In this document: positions 48,692 to 57,979 of the stretch, piece by piece | How the letters are laid out: each line of letters opens with the position of its first letter | Position numbering within the stretch: position 1 is the stretch's first letter | Assembly: GCA_003612525.1 (NCBI GenBank) | Contig: RAZD01000011.1 | Coordinates: 1-64,000 of the forward strand | Direction: 5' to 3' | From: a bacterium C-53 | GTDB lineage: Bacteria > Bacillota > Clostridia > Lachnospirales > Lachnospiraceae | Length of the DNA stretch: 64,000 bases | Translations under genes and position numbers: made by a program | The notes under the pieces: generated by a model | The model's input: only the letters and a program-made list of their open reading frames with translations | What the model was told of the DNA's origin: nothing | The model's database searches: none

Positions 48692-49129
48692 CTAGAAAAT
48701 ACCTAAAATTTTATCACGGAATGTGTTGTAAAGCCTGTCATAATCCGTATAGTCTATATTGCTGTCCTTAAATTTTTTTCTCCATGTATCCCGGATTCCT
48801 GATGCAATTAAATCAGCCGCTTCACTTTCTGTAAGCAGGATCGCCGGAAATACATAATAAATCATAAAAAAGTTTAAATCCGCCTGTGTGCGGGGTCTTA
48901 TCCTGCCTCTCACGGAAAAATTCTCTTCCACGGCAGATGTAAAGACCTCCGCAACCTCTCTGACCGCTTCTTCCCTGTTCTCTCTTTCAACCACATACTG
49001 TGCCATCTCCTGGAAAAAATGGTCATTTTTCTCACGGAAACTCTCCATATTCTTCTTATAAGACGGCTTCTTCAGTTTCTTCATCATATCCACCATCCCG
49101 TCAAAAATGGTTTCTACATGATTCAGCAT
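48692..49129 (-). CDS. Uncharacterised helical protein in the fucose operon
   Basis: A 145-residue all-helical, soluble protein (LNHVETIFDGMVDMMKKLKK, FFQEMAQYVVEREN, VREVAEVFTSAVEENF, LNFFMIYYVFPAILLTESE). I use the start at 49129, where GGAGGAAGG sits 2-8 bases upstream; the frame extends 60 bases further without a better site. I recognise no family or catalytic motif. It lies between fucU and the kinase gene with short gaps, which suggests a role in fucose use, perhaps as a chaperone or regulator. Confidence 0.7.
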   Translation of the reverse strand: MLNHVETIFDGMVDMMKKLKKPSYKKNMESFREKNDHFFQEMAQYVVERENREEAVREVAEVFTSAVEENFSVRGRIRPRTQADLNFFMIYYVFPAILLTESEAADLIASGIRDTWRKKFKDSNIDYTDYDRLYNTFRDKILGIF

Positions 49130-49195
49130 ATCCTTCCTCCAATTCGTATGGCACAGCCATACATCCAAAACGTGTATGGTCGTTCTCATGCCTTT

Positions 49196-49639
49196 CTATT
49201 CTGTGACTACCACACCTTTTTGCAGCATCACATTCGCATAAACAGCCGATTCGCCCGTTGCAATAATCGCATAAGCGGTTTTTGCCTCCTCATAGAATGC
49301 AAAACGCTCAATATTGCCTACCGCCTTCTCGCCTCTTTCATCATGCTTTTTCACAATTTCCTTATAGGTGTCCCAGATCGGCGTTTCCACAGGATCTCCG
49401 GGCATCACTTCCATCAGATTGACCGGTTGTTCCACATAAGTATCAAGTGGGAATACCTGCAGAATTGCGTCAAGCAGCTCCGGCACGCCATGTCCGTCGC
49501 AGCGCACTACAATTGCATTTTTTCCCATAGACTCTGCCGGGAAATTACCATCGGCAATCACAAGCCTGTCACTATGTCCCATTTCCGCCAGAACTTTCAA
49601 CAATTCAGGCGAAAGAATTTTCGGAATACCTTTTAACAT
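49196..49639 (-). CDS. fucU: L-fucose mutarotase
   Basis: A 147-residue FucU-type protein: MLKGIPKILSPELLKVLAEMGHSD (catalytic His), LVIADGNFPAESMG, and the C-terminal ERFAFYEEAKTAYAIIATGE. It equilibrates alpha- and beta-L-fucose so that FucI receives its substrate. The start at 49639 has GAGGA 6 bases upstream; 21 earlier codons in frame belong to the leader. A strong hairpin separates it from the receptor gene upstream. Confidence 0.95.
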   Translation of the reverse strand: MLKGIPKILSPELLKVLAEMGHSDRLVIADGNFPAESMGKNAIVVRCDGHGVPELLDAILQVFPLDTYVEQPVNLMEVMPGDPVETPIWDTYKEIVKKHDERGEKAVGNIERFAFYEEAKTAYAIIATGESAVYANVMLQKGVVVTE

Positions 49640-49731
49640 TTTTTCCTCTTTTCTGCGCAGCTTTTCTCTGTAGAAATTTTGCGGAACGCTGCGCGGACGC
49701 AAACTTCACAGTAAAGTCTTCATGTTTTTTT

Positions 49732-49768
49732 AAAAGGGGACAGGGATATCACATCCCTGTCCCCTTTT
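49732..49768 (-). terminator. Strong hairpin between receptor gene and fucU
   Basis: A perfect 16-base inverted repeat AAAAGGGGACAGGGAT/ATCCCTGTCCCCTTTT around 5 bases, 30 bases after the receptor stop codon. Only TTTT follows the stem on the minus strand, so partial termination or 3'-end protection is likely, which would lower fucU/rhaB relative to the receptor. Confidence 0.8.
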
Positions 49769-49798
49769 CACAGCTCTCAAAAGATTACATTCCCTGAA

Positions 49799-50986
49799 TT
49801 AGTCATACAGGTTAGGAGCGATGGAATTGTCTTCCATATTCGTGCTGTCATACCAGTATCCCTGTGTAGGAACATCAGATACTGTCTCGCCATTTGCAAT
49901 CTTTGTAAGAATCTCTACAGTTGTCTGACCCATTGCCAGAGGAGACTGTGTCACAGCGCCAAACATTTTGCCGCTTGTGATCGCGCCCTTGATAACGGAA
50001 CCAGCATCAAAACCTGCTGCCAGGATTGAAGATGCAGGATCTGTTCCAAGTACATCAAGATTCTCGTTTGCTGTCAGGATGCCTTCTGCTGCAACCTGAT
50101 TGGAACCAAACATACCAATTGTATCAGCTTTGTTCAGAATAACAGATGCTTCTGTTGCACACAATTCAACTGTTGTCTGTGCCGGAACTGCAACTTCGAT
50201 GATAACGTCTGCACTTGCCTCGTCACCTTTGTCTTTGCAGTTATTTACATAATACTCATTTCCGATAACAGCTACAGTCTTTCCATCTGCACTTGCCAAC
50301 TCTGCAAACTTGTCAATAAAGCCAAGTCCACGGCTTGTGATAGACTCAGATGTTGCTTCCTGGTTTACTTCACCGATTCTTACAGGAGCAGTTGCGCTTG
50401 CAATCTTATCCTTCAGAGCAGGATACAGATTTTCTGCTGCCGTTGCGCCTGCCGCATAGTTATCCGTTGCAACTGTCGCATATACGGAACCATCCGGAGC
50501 GTCCGGAATACCGGAGTCAAAACATACTACAGGAATTCCTTTATCAAGAGCTGTCTGCAGAGAATCAAGACATGCATCCTGATCACATGCTGCAAGACCG
50601 ATTCCGTTCGGAGCTGCATTGATTGCATTGTTCAGCATGTTCACCTGATCTGCGATATCACTTTCTGCATTAGGACCTGTACAGTTTACTTTCACACCCA
50701 GTTCTTCTGCCTTCTGATTTACACCGGTAACAGCTGCCTGCCAGTATGATGACTGATAGCTCTTAACAATGATTTCAAAGCTATAGTCTCCGCCTGCTGC
50801 TGCACCGTCTGCTGCCGGCTCTTCTGCGGGTGCTTCTGCCGCATCATCTGCCGGAGCCTCTTCTGCGGGCGCTTCCTCTGCCGGAGCTTCCGGCGCCGGC
50901 GCTGCTGCTTCCTGTGAGCCGCATCCTGCAATAAGCGTTGCCACCATTGCAGCGCTCAGAAGTGTTGCTAATACTTTCTTTTTCAT
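49799..50986 (-). CDS. Sugar-binding lipoprotein (probable L-fucose receptor)
   Basis: A 395-residue receptor. It has a lipoprotein signal (LATLLSAAMVATLIAGC, Cys22), a 40-residue Glu/Ala/Pro tether, then a type 1 binding-protein fold (FEIIVKSYQSSYWQAAVTGV, IGLAACDQDACLDSLQ, IPVVCFDSGIPDAPDG, TIGMFGSNQVAAEGI). The signal and tether are close to those of the receptor at 27264-28346, implying common descent of the two transporters. The operon with fucU and a fuculose-type kinase points to L-fucose. It is last of the transporter genes, the reverse of the usual order. Confidence 0.92.
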   Translation of the reverse strand: MKKKVLATLLSAAMVATLIAGCGSQEAAAPAPEAPAEEAPAEEAPADDAAEAPAEEPAADGAAAGGDYSFEIIVKSYQSSYWQAAVTGVNQKAEELGVKVNCTGPNAESDIADQVNMLNNAINAAPNGIGLAACDQDACLDSLQTALDKGIPVVCFDSGIPDAPDGSVYATVATDNYAAGATAAENLYPALKDKIASATAPVRIGEVNQEATSESITSRGLGFIDKFAELASADGKTVAVIGNEYYVNNCKDKGDEASADVIIEVAVPAQTTVELCATEASVILNKADTIGMFGSNQVAAEGILTANENLDVLGTDPASSILAAGFDAGSVIKGAITSGKMFGAVTQSPLAMGQTTVEILTKIANGETVSDVPTQGYWYDSTNMEDNSIAPNLYD

Positions 50987-51033
50987 CTTTCATCCTCCTT
51001 TAGATTTTGGATTTCTTTTTGCTTTTATATGTA

Positions 51034-51051
51034 GCCGCCTTTTCAGGCGGC
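51034..51051 (-). other. Intercistronic hairpin before the receptor gene
   Basis: GCCGCC/GGCGGC with a 6-base loop in the gap between the permease stop and the receptor start, without a T tract. Together with the hairpin after the receptor gene it could mark processing and stabilisation of the receptor message. Confidence 0.6.
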
Positions 51052-51079
51052 GGCATACCGGATTAACAGTGAACAGTTT

Positions 51080-52060
51080 TTAAGCTGTCTCCTTCTTTCG
51101 TTTCATAATGTCAACCATAACGGCGCTGATCAATACAAGTCCCGTGATAATCTGCTGCCAGTTTGCCTGTAACCCAATATAGGGCAGGCCTGTTTTCAGC
51201 AGACAGATAACAAATACACCAATTAACGAACCTTCAATACTTCCGAATCCGCCGCTTGCGGATACGCCGCCGATGATGGCGCCGCCGATTGCCTCAAGCT
51301 CAAATCCGGCTCCCGTACCCGGCTGTACCGTTGAGAATACCGCTGAATAAGCGATTGCTGCCAATCCAGCGAAAAAGCCTGAAATCACGTAAGCCATAAT
51401 ATGATAAAATCTCACATTGATCCCGGAAAGAATCGTTGCTTCCTTATTGCTTCCGATTGCAATCGTATAACGTCCGATCTTCGTATGATTCAGAACAAAC
51501 GCCATCAATACTACGAGCAGCAAAACCCACAGGAAACCAAGCGGAATCTTCGTGCCGTTCACCGTTATCTTGAAAATATTACGGAACCAGCTTCCCGGCG
51601 CTCCCGATGTAGGCCATGAAATACCAAAGCCTTTTGAAAAGATAGAGCCAAGCCCTCTTGTGATCATACAGGTACAAAGTGTTGCCAGGAATGGCGGCAA
51701 ATCCATAACGGAAACAAGCACACCATTTAACAGACCGATTGTGATGCTAAGCAGCAGCGTCACAAGAATTCCGGCCCACACAGGCCATCCCTTCTGTACA
51801 ATCAGGAACCCGCCTGTTAAAGAATAACAGATCAGGCCTGTACCAATGGAAAGGTCTACACCGCCTGTAATCAGCGGAAATGTTACACCAATCGCCATAA
51901 GCGCGATGTAATATGAGTAGTCAAGAATACTCATTACCGTCGTATATTTTCTAAAGTCAGGACTTACAGCACTGAAAAATAGAATCAATCCGATTACGAC
52001 CAGAAGAACGATAAACTTCTGACCGCCCAGCCTTGAAATTACCGATTTATTTTTACCCAT
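51080..52060 (-). CDS. Sugar ABC transporter permease (RbsC type) 2
   Basis: A 326-residue membrane protein with about nine hydrophobic segments and the family signatures GVTFPLITGGVDLSIGTGLI, GLLNGVLVSVMDLPPFLATL and LEAIGGAIIGGVSASGGFGSIEGSLIGVF. It is one of two permeases in this operon; the other is at 53619. A heterodimeric channel would be expected rather than the homodimer of the ribose-type system. Confidence 0.93.
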   Translation of the reverse strand: MGKNKSVISRLGGQKFIVLLVVIGLILFFSAVSPDFRKYTTVMSILDYSYYIALMAIGVTFPLITGGVDLSIGTGLICYSLTGGFLIVQKGWPVWAGILVTLLLSITIGLLNGVLVSVMDLPPFLATLCTCMITRGLGSIFSKGFGISWPTSGAPGSWFRNIFKITVNGTKIPLGFLWVLLLVVLMAFVLNHTKIGRYTIAIGSNKEATILSGINVRFYHIMAYVISGFFAGLAAIAYSAVFSTVQPGTGAGFELEAIGGAIIGGVSASGGFGSIEGSLIGVFVICLLKTGLPYIGLQANWQQIITGLVLISAVMVDIMKRKKETA

Positions 52061-52072
52061 GTCCTCTTCCTC

Positions 52073-53569
52073 CTAACCAATTTCTCGTGTTGCCATATTC
52101 ATAATTGTTTCCTGTGCAGCCTCCTCAATGCCGATCTCCCCGGTCTTCTTGCCTTCGCACATAACTACGATACGGTCACTCATTCGCAGTATTTCAGTCA
52201 TTTCGGAAGAAATCATGATAATTGCCTTGCCTTCCTCAGCCAGCTTATTCATCAGCTTATAAATCTCATTTTTAGCGCCGACGTCAATTCCTCTCGTAGG
52301 TTCGTCAAAGATCAGAATATCACAGTTTCTTACAAGCCACTTGGCAATAACGACCTTCTGCTGGTTTCCTCCCGAAAGATTTACTACAAGCTGATCGACA
52401 CTTGGTGTCTTGGTTGCCAGAGATTCCACATATTTCTGCGCAACATCTTTTTCTGCTTTTTTATCAATGAACAAACCTTTCGTATACTTCTCAAGCGTAG
52501 CCATCGTGGAATTCTCTGCAACAGTTTTCTGTACAACAATACCAAAACGCTTTCTGTCCTCGGACAGATATCCGATTCCGCATTTTACCGCATCTTCCGG
52601 CGTATTAATTGTGACTTTCTGACCGTTAATGTAAATATCCCCGCTCTCTTTCGGGTCCGCTCCGAAGATCGCCCTGGCCGTCTCGGTACGTCCGGCGCCC
52701 ATCAGCCCTGAGAAACCGAGAATTTCTCCCTTGTGAAGTTCAAAGCTTACATCCTGCACCATCTTGCCCGCGTTCAGGTGTTCTACCTTCAGCACAACCG
52801 GCGCGCCTTCCGGCACCATACTGTGTTCTTTCGGGTCCTCATAAATTACACGGCCTACCATCATGTTGATAATATCATTTTTGGTACAGTCCTTTGTAAT
52901 CAGCGTGCCAACATATGTACCGTCACGCATAACCGTAACACGGTCCGTAATCACCTTAATCTCATCCATACGGTGTGATATGTACACAATACCCAGCTGT
53001 TGTTTGCGCAGATCCTTAATGATCTTAAATAATTCCTCAATCTCCGCCTCTGTCAGAGCCGCTGAGGGCTCATCAAAGATGATAACCTTCGCATCATGTG
53101 AAATTGCCTTTGCAATCTCGCACATCTGCTGTTTTCCTACCGTCAGATTACTCATTGTCTCTGTGGGGTCAATATTGATATTCAGACGGTCAAAAAGTTT
53201 CTTCGCCTCTTCGTTCATCTTTTTGTCATCAATGCGAATTCCCTTTTTGAATTCCCTTCCGATAAAAATATTCTGCGCAACTGTCAGATGCCCCAGCATA
53301 TTAAGCTCCTGATGCACGATTACAATGCCTGCACTCTGCGCTTCTCTTGTATTATGAAATTCAACCTCTTTCCCTTCATAAGTAATTGTACCGGAATCTT
53401 TTTTATAGATACCTGTCAGCACCTTCATCAGTGTGGATTTTCCCGCACCGTTTTCTCCCATCAGCGCGTGGACTTCCCCTTTTCTAACCTCGAAATTCAC
53501 ACCGTCAAGAGCACGTACGCCGGGAAAAGATTTTGTAATTCCCTTCATTGTTAAGATTACATCGCCCAT
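52073..53569 (-). CDS. Sugar ABC transporter ATP-binding protein (RbsA type)
   Basis: A 498-residue double ATPase: first half Walker A GENGAGKST, LTVGKQQMCEIAKA, VIIFDEPSAAL; second half GLMGAGRTE, LSGGNQQKVVIAKW and ILIFDEPTRGID. It lies between the two permease genes and energises fucose (or rhamnose) import. Confidence 0.94.
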   Translation of the reverse strand: MGDVILTMKGITKSFPGVRALDGVNFEVRKGEVHALMGENGAGKSTLMKVLTGIYKKDSGTITYEGKEVEFHNTREAQSAGIVIVHQELNMLGHLTVAQNIFIGREFKKGIRIDDKKMNEEAKKLFDRLNINIDPTETMSNLTVGKQQMCEIAKAISHDAKVIIFDEPSAALTEAEIEELFKIIKDLRKQQLGIVYISHRMDEIKVITDRVTVMRDGTYVGTLITKDCTKNDIINMMVGRVIYEDPKEHSMVPEGAPVVLKVEHLNAGKMVQDVSFELHKGEILGFSGLMGAGRTETARAIFGADPKESGDIYINGQKVTINTPEDAVKCGIGYLSEDRKRFGIVVQKTVAENSTMATLEKYTKGLFIDKKAEKDVAQKYVESLATKTPSVDQLVVNLSGGNQQKVVIAKWLVRNCDILIFDEPTRGIDVGAKNEIYKLMNKLAEEGKAIIMISSEMTEILRMSDRIVVMCEGKKTGEIGIEEAAQETIMNMATREIG

Positions 53570-53618
53570 TCTCTTACCTTCACCTTTCTGTCTGCTTCGC
53601 TTATTTCAACCTTCTGCA

Positions 53619-54590
53619 TCAATTCTTTCTGCGTCTTGCAGTAACGTCCGCGTAAACCGCCACAATAACGATCAAGCCTGTAATAATAAGCTGATAATCC
53701 TTTGTAAAGTGAAGTGCAAGAATACCTTCCTGCAAAAGAGCAATAATAAATACGCCGATTACCGTACCGCCGATCGATGCCAGACCGCCCGCCATAGACG
53801 TGCCTCCCATAACGCATCCCGCAATCGCCTCATTGTTGTACTGATCACCGTAACCTGGCTGAACCGTAGTGTAAGCCGCCACAAAAAAGATAGCCGCAAT
53901 TCCAACGAGTGTACCACAGATTATGTACGCAAGCATTTCCCACTTCTTAATATTCACACCGGAAAGCCTTACTGCTTCCTTGTTGCTTCCAAGACTCAGT
54001 ATGTAACGTCCGGCTCTTGTTTTATTTAATATGATCGAACAAATAACTGCAAATGCCAGAAAAATAACAAGTCCGACCGGAAAATCCCCCACTTTGACAA
54101 GGCTTCTGAACCATCCTTCCGGAGTCGTGCCCTGCGGCCAGCTGACGGATTGTGTCTTCGTGAACACAGATGCAATACCTTTTGCAATATTCATGCTCGC
54201 CATCGAAACAATAAACGGCGGCACTGACCAGTATGCTACAAGATATCCGTTAAAAACGCCGAACAGCGTGCCTACCAGAATACTGATGACCAGGCTCAAT
54301 GCCACCGGCACACCATATGAAGTGAGGCAGTACCCGGATATCAGTGCCGAGCAGAACATGACAGGACCGATGGAAAAGTCGATGCCTCCCGTCGCAATTA
54401 CAAATGTGACTCCAAGTGATAAAAAGCCCAGGAAATAAGCATAGTTCAATGCGCTTAAGATTCTCGGAAGACCTGCAAAATTCTTACTTGTCAAAGAAAA
54501 AAGCAGATACATCAGCAAAAGTACACTGCACAAAATAATTCTGTTAAATCCCAGTTTTTTTACAATTGGATTTTCTTTGATTCTTCCCAA
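53619..54590 (-). CDS. Sugar ABC transporter permease (RbsC type) 1
   Basis: A 323-residue permease with GVTFVIATGGIDFSIGPVMF, GVFNGYLVAYWSVPPFIVSMASM and NEAIAGCVMGGTSMAGGLASIGGTVIGVF. First gene of the operon. It is clearly divergent from the permease at 51080 in its loops, so the pair is not a recent duplicate. Confidence 0.93.
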   Translation of the reverse strand: MGRIKENPIVKKLGFNRIILCSVLLLMYLLFSLTSKNFAGLPRILSALNYAYFLGFLSLGVTFVIATGGIDFSIGPVMFCSALISGYCLTSYGVPVALSLVISILVGTLFGVFNGYLVAYWSVPPFIVSMASMNIAKGIASVFTKTQSVSWPQGTTPEGWFRSLVKVGDFPVGLVIFLAFAVICSIILNKTRAGRYILSLGSNKEAVRLSGVNIKKWEMLAYIICGTLVGIAAIFFVAAYTTVQPGYGDQYNNEAIAGCVMGGTSMAGGLASIGGTVIGVFIIALLQEGILALHFTKDYQLIITGLIVIVAVYADVTARRRKN

Positions 54591-54709
54591 TTTTTTCCCT
54601 CCTAACTACAGGTACACGGAACCACTACAAAAGTATCCATATCCTGATTGATCTGTTTAGGTATCACCTTCTGCTCCCGATCCCTGTTTTTCGTACTTTC
54701 AGGCTAAGC

Positions 54710-54762
54710 GAAACGTTCCACCCTGTTTTCTTTATTATAACAAAAAGAACATACTGTTTCAA
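54710..54762 (-). promoter_or_regulatory. Promoter and operator-like site of the fucose transport operon
   Basis: On the minus strand TTGAAA (54757-54762), 17 bases, TATAAT (54734-54739). About 15 bases downstream of the -10 is GGAACGTTTC (54710-54719), resembling a LacI-family half-palindrome; the same 10-mer occurs before the GH29 gene (60870-60879) and before cysE (16329-16338). The leader from here to the start codon is about 140 bases with no ORF seen. The rest of the gap to the LacI gene (54763-54871) is AT-rich and looks empty. Confidence 0.75.
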
Positions 54763-54871
54763 TGTTGACATATGCGACATTTACAGAAAACAATATCACA
54801 ATATTCACTTTTTTAACAGCAAAAAACTTTATATACCATTATTTTCACTTTTATTACATAAAAATAATCTT

Positions 54872-55906
54872 CTATCCGCCATTTGCCGCACTCACTTCCG
54901 ACGTGACTTTGGCGATCGAATTCCCCGTCCTGACGGAAGTATTCATAACGATTTCCACCGGAGGTGTTTTCTCCTTGCTGCCGATATGATGCAGCAGAAT
55001 CTCCACCGCTTTCTCTCCCATATCCCGCATGGGCTGCACCACCATATATAATTGCGGCTTTACCAGATGGGACAGAATTAAATCATCAAATCCAAACAGG
55101 GAAATATCTTCCGGACATCGTATGCCAAGTTCATTGATTGATATAACGGCCCCGAGACTGATTTCATAATTACACAGAAGCACAGCCGTCGGAGGGTCTT
55201 TTAGGCAAAGCAGTTCTTTCATGCTCGCCTGTCCGAATTCAATCGAATGACACCCCTGTTTTTGATAACTCCCGACAATTTCAAGTCCTGCCTGCTCCAT
55301 TGCATCCAGATACCCTTTATACCGTTCATACCCGGTATACTCATGTTCACTGTCCGAACATATAATTGCAATCTTTCTGTGATTGTGGTTTAACAATATT
55401 TTTACCGCCTCAAATGCTGCTTTGCGGTTGTCAATTCTGACACAGTCAAACGCCCCCTCCGAAAGTGAACGGTCAAGCAGTACAACAGGCACATCCGCAT
55501 CTCTGGCAGGATTCAAAAAATCCTGTTTTCTGGAAACAGGGACCACGATAATGCCATCTACCTTCTTTTTCAAAAGAAACCGGATGTTTTCCGCCTCAAT
55601 CTTTTCATCGTTGCAGGAGTCGCAGATGAAAATTCCATACCGCTCTTCCCGCAATGCATTTCCGATATGGTGAAGCAACGTACCGTTAAAAAGACTTTCC
55701 ACGCTGTACACTACCACGCCCACGGTTCTCGTTCTGTTCGTTACCAGCCCTCTGGCAATCTCATTGACCTCATAGTGCAGCTCCTGAATCGCCGCCTCTA
55801 TTCTGGCCTGGTTTTCCGGCAGTACATTTCTGCCGTTTAAATATTTTGAAATCGTAGAAAGAGATAATCCTGTCTTTTCTTTGATGTCACGTATTGTTGC
55901 CGACAT
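54872..55906 (-). CDS. LacI-family transcriptional regulator
   Basis: A 344-residue repressor: SATIRDIKEKTGLSLSTISKYLNGR (helix-turn-helix), IEAAIQELHYEVNEIARGL (hinge) and a sugar-sensing domain ending FGFDDLILSHLVKPQLYMVVQP. I use the start at 55906 because GGAGG lies 6 bases upstream; 15 earlier in-frame codons have no site. It is positioned between fucI and the transport operon on the same strand and is the best candidate for regulating the latter. Confidence 0.92.
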   Translation of the reverse strand: MSATIRDIKEKTGLSLSTISKYLNGRNVLPENQARIEAAIQELHYEVNEIARGLVTNRTRTVGVVVYSVESLFNGTLLHHIGNALREERYGIFICDSCNDEKIEAENIRFLLKKKVDGIIVVPVSRKQDFLNPARDADVPVVLLDRSLSEGAFDCVRIDNRKAAFEAVKILLNHNHRKIAIICSDSEHEYTGYERYKGYLDAMEQAGLEIVGSYQKQGCHSIEFGQASMKELLCLKDPPTAVLLCNYEISLGAVISINELGIRCPEDISLFGFDDLILSHLVKPQLYMVVQPMRDMGEKAVEILLHHIGSKEKTPPVEIVMNTSVRTGNSIAKVTSEVSAANGG

Positions 55907-55960
55907 AATTAACCTCCGTGTGCCTTTTCGTACAGCCGGCACCTGATGCATCCGGATAAA

Positions 55961-55995
55961 AAGAAAACAGGGTCCGTTATAAGGGCCCCGTTTTT
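55961..55995 (-). terminator. Terminator of fucI
   Basis: AACGGGGCCC and GGACCCTGTT form a stem with one mismatch around TTATAACG (55966-55992 approximately). On the minus strand it is followed by TTCTTTTTA. Confidence 0.75.
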
Positions 55996-56038
55996 CCTTA
56001 TTCCTGGTTTTGATGTACCATTTCCATTACATACCGGT

Positions 56039-57841
56039 CTATTTAATTGTCTTATACAGCGGACCGTACGCATCACATGCTCTGAAATCCTGTCCTTCTC
56101 TGTCGGAACCGAATGCGTTCCATGCTGCCGGACGGAAAATCTTCTCATTCGGAACATTGTGCATACATACCGGGATTCTTAAAATGGATGCGAGTGTAAT
56201 GATATCCGCACCAATATGCCCGTAGCTGATTGCGCCGTGATTTGCGCCCCAGTTATTCATTACATCATACGCTGTTTTAAAATATCCCTCTCCTGTACAT
56301 CTCGGTGCAAACCATGTACATGGCCATGTATAATCGGTACGTTTCCAGAGTGTATCCGATACCTGCTCCGGAAGATGTACGGTCCAGCCTTCCGCAATCT
56401 GGAGAACCGGTCCTAAATTCTTTACAAGATTCAGACGAATCATCGTAGCAGGCATTTCTGCTTTCGTCTCAAATCTGGAAGAGAATCCGCCGCCGCGGAA
56501 ATATCCGTTGTCCGCCGCACACCACTCTGTTGCATTCATGATGGCATCCTGATCTTCCTGTGTCACTTCATACCACGGTTTGATCACGCTGTTGCCATCG
56601 GCATCCTTTGCCTCGCCGCAGGCATCAAGACATGCCGCACCGGAATTGATCAGATGGATAAATCCGTTTGCCTCTTTTGCATGTCCTTCTATGTCATAGC
56701 CGGTAACTCTCTTTACAGCTTCTCCGCTCCAGTAAGTACGCACATCTGCAAAAATCTGCGCACGGTTTGTGAGAAGTTTCATAAAGAGCATTCCAAGCCC
56801 GTTCAAAACATCATTTTCCGTTGCCAGAATATACGGCTCTCTCGCACCGTTCCAGTCGAAGGAAGTATTTAAAAGCGCCTCCGGGAAATCACAGTTCGGA
56901 TAGAAATCCGTCCATTGACGCTGTCCCTGGAAACCTGCTGCGATCGCGTTATGTCCTACCATCTCTTCCTCACAGCCTTCCGGAAGATTCTGGCTGCCGT
57001 TCATCAGGTCTTTGATGATTACCATCATTTTGACAACAAACTCCCATGTCTTCTCTTTCTCTTCATCGGAAGCTTTTACGAAATCAGGATTCTTGTCGTA
57101 ACCTTCTTTACATTTCTCTTTCGTCCACTTAAGCGCCTTTTCATATTCCGTTTTATCATAAATCTCTTCCGTCATGCGCCGGATCACTTCCACTTCATCT
57201 ACAGATTCCACACGCATGCCAAGATATTCTTCGATAAATGCCGGGTCAATGATGGAGCCGCCGATACCCATTGTAACGGAACCAATCTGCAAATAAGATT
57301 TTCCTCTCATAGTAGCCGCTGCAACCGATGCACGTCCGAAACGGAGCAGTTTTTCCTTTACGTCGTCCGGAATGGATGTGTCATCCGCATCCTGCACTTC
57401 ATGCCCGTAAATGCCGAAAGCCGGAAGGCCTTTCTGTGCATGGGTAGCCAGCACGGAAGCAAGATATACGGCGCCGGGACGCTCTGTTCCGTTGAATCCC
57501 CATACGGCTTTGATCGTCATAGGATCCATATCCATCGTCTCTGCGCCATAGCACCAGCACGGAGTCACGGTTACTGTAATATCAACGCCCTCTTTCCTGA
57601 ACTTTGCAGCGCAGGCAGCCGCTTCTGCGACACGTCCGATTGTTGTATCGGCAATCACAACCTTAACCGGCTCTCCATTTGAATATTTTATATTCTCTTC
57701 AAATAATCTGGCAGCTGATTTTGCCATATTCATCGTCTGTTCTTCCAGAGATTCCCTGACCTTCAGTGCACCTCTTCTTCCATCAATGGTAGGTCTGATT
57801 CCAATTACAGGATAATCTCCGATCAATCTGCTCTTTGCCAT
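56039..57841 (-). CDS. fucI: L-fucose isomerase
   Basis: A 600-residue enzyme of full FucI length (about 590 expected) converting L-fucose to L-fuculose. Motifs: [24 protein letters not shown] at the start, [25 protein letters not shown], and [17 protein letters not shown]. The central [32 protein letters not shown] contains metal ligands, and [16 protein letters not shown] is near the end. The start follows an AAGGAGG site 7 bases away. Divergent from the AraC regulator gene, and followed by its own terminator. Confidence 0.96.
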   Translation of the reverse strand: MAKSRLIGDYPVIGIRPTIDGRRGALKVRESLEEQTMNMAKSAARLFEENIKYSNGEPVKVVIADTTIGRVAEAAACAAKFRKEGVDITVTVTPCWCYGAETMDMDPMTIKAVWGFNGTERPGAVYLASVLATHAQKGLPAFGIYGHEVQDADDTSIPDDVKEKLLRFGRASVAAATMRGKSYLQIGSVTMGIGGSIIDPAFIEEYLGMRVESVDEVEVIRRMTEEIYDKTEYEKALKWTKEKCKEGYDKNPDFVKASDEEKEKTWEFVVKMMVIIKDLMNGSQNLPEGCEEEMVGHNAIAAGFQGQRQWTDFYPNCDFPEALLNTSFDWNGAREPYILATENDVLNGLGMLFMKLLTNRAQIFADVRTYWSGEAVKRVTGYDIEGHAKEANGFIHLINSGAACLDACGEAKDADGNSVIKPWYEVTQEDQDAIMNATEWCAADNGYFRGGGFSSRFETKAEMPATMIRLNLVKNLGPVLQIAEGWTVHLPEQVSDTLWKRTDYTWPCTWFAPRCTGEGYFKTAYDVMNNWGANHGAISYGHIGADIITLASILRIPVCMHNVPNEKIFRPAAWNAFGSDREGQDFRACDAYGPLYKTIK

Positions 57842-57904
57842 TTTATAACCTCCTTCAAAAGAAATAATAAACCGCCGTGTGCGGCACTATTTACATTATA
57901 AAGA

Positions 57905-57933
57905 CTGACAAATAAAAACAAAAGTGATATAAT
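57905..57933 (+). promoter_or_regulatory. Promoter of the AraC-family regulator gene
   Basis: CTGACA (57905-57910), 17 bases, TATAAT (57928-57933). On the opposite strand a TATAAT facing fucI (57895-57900) has only a poor -35, which would suit activator-dependent expression. Confidence 0.75.
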
Positions 57934-57979
57934 AACAAAAAATGCAACAATATTCACCTGTTTATAAGGAGCATACTTC

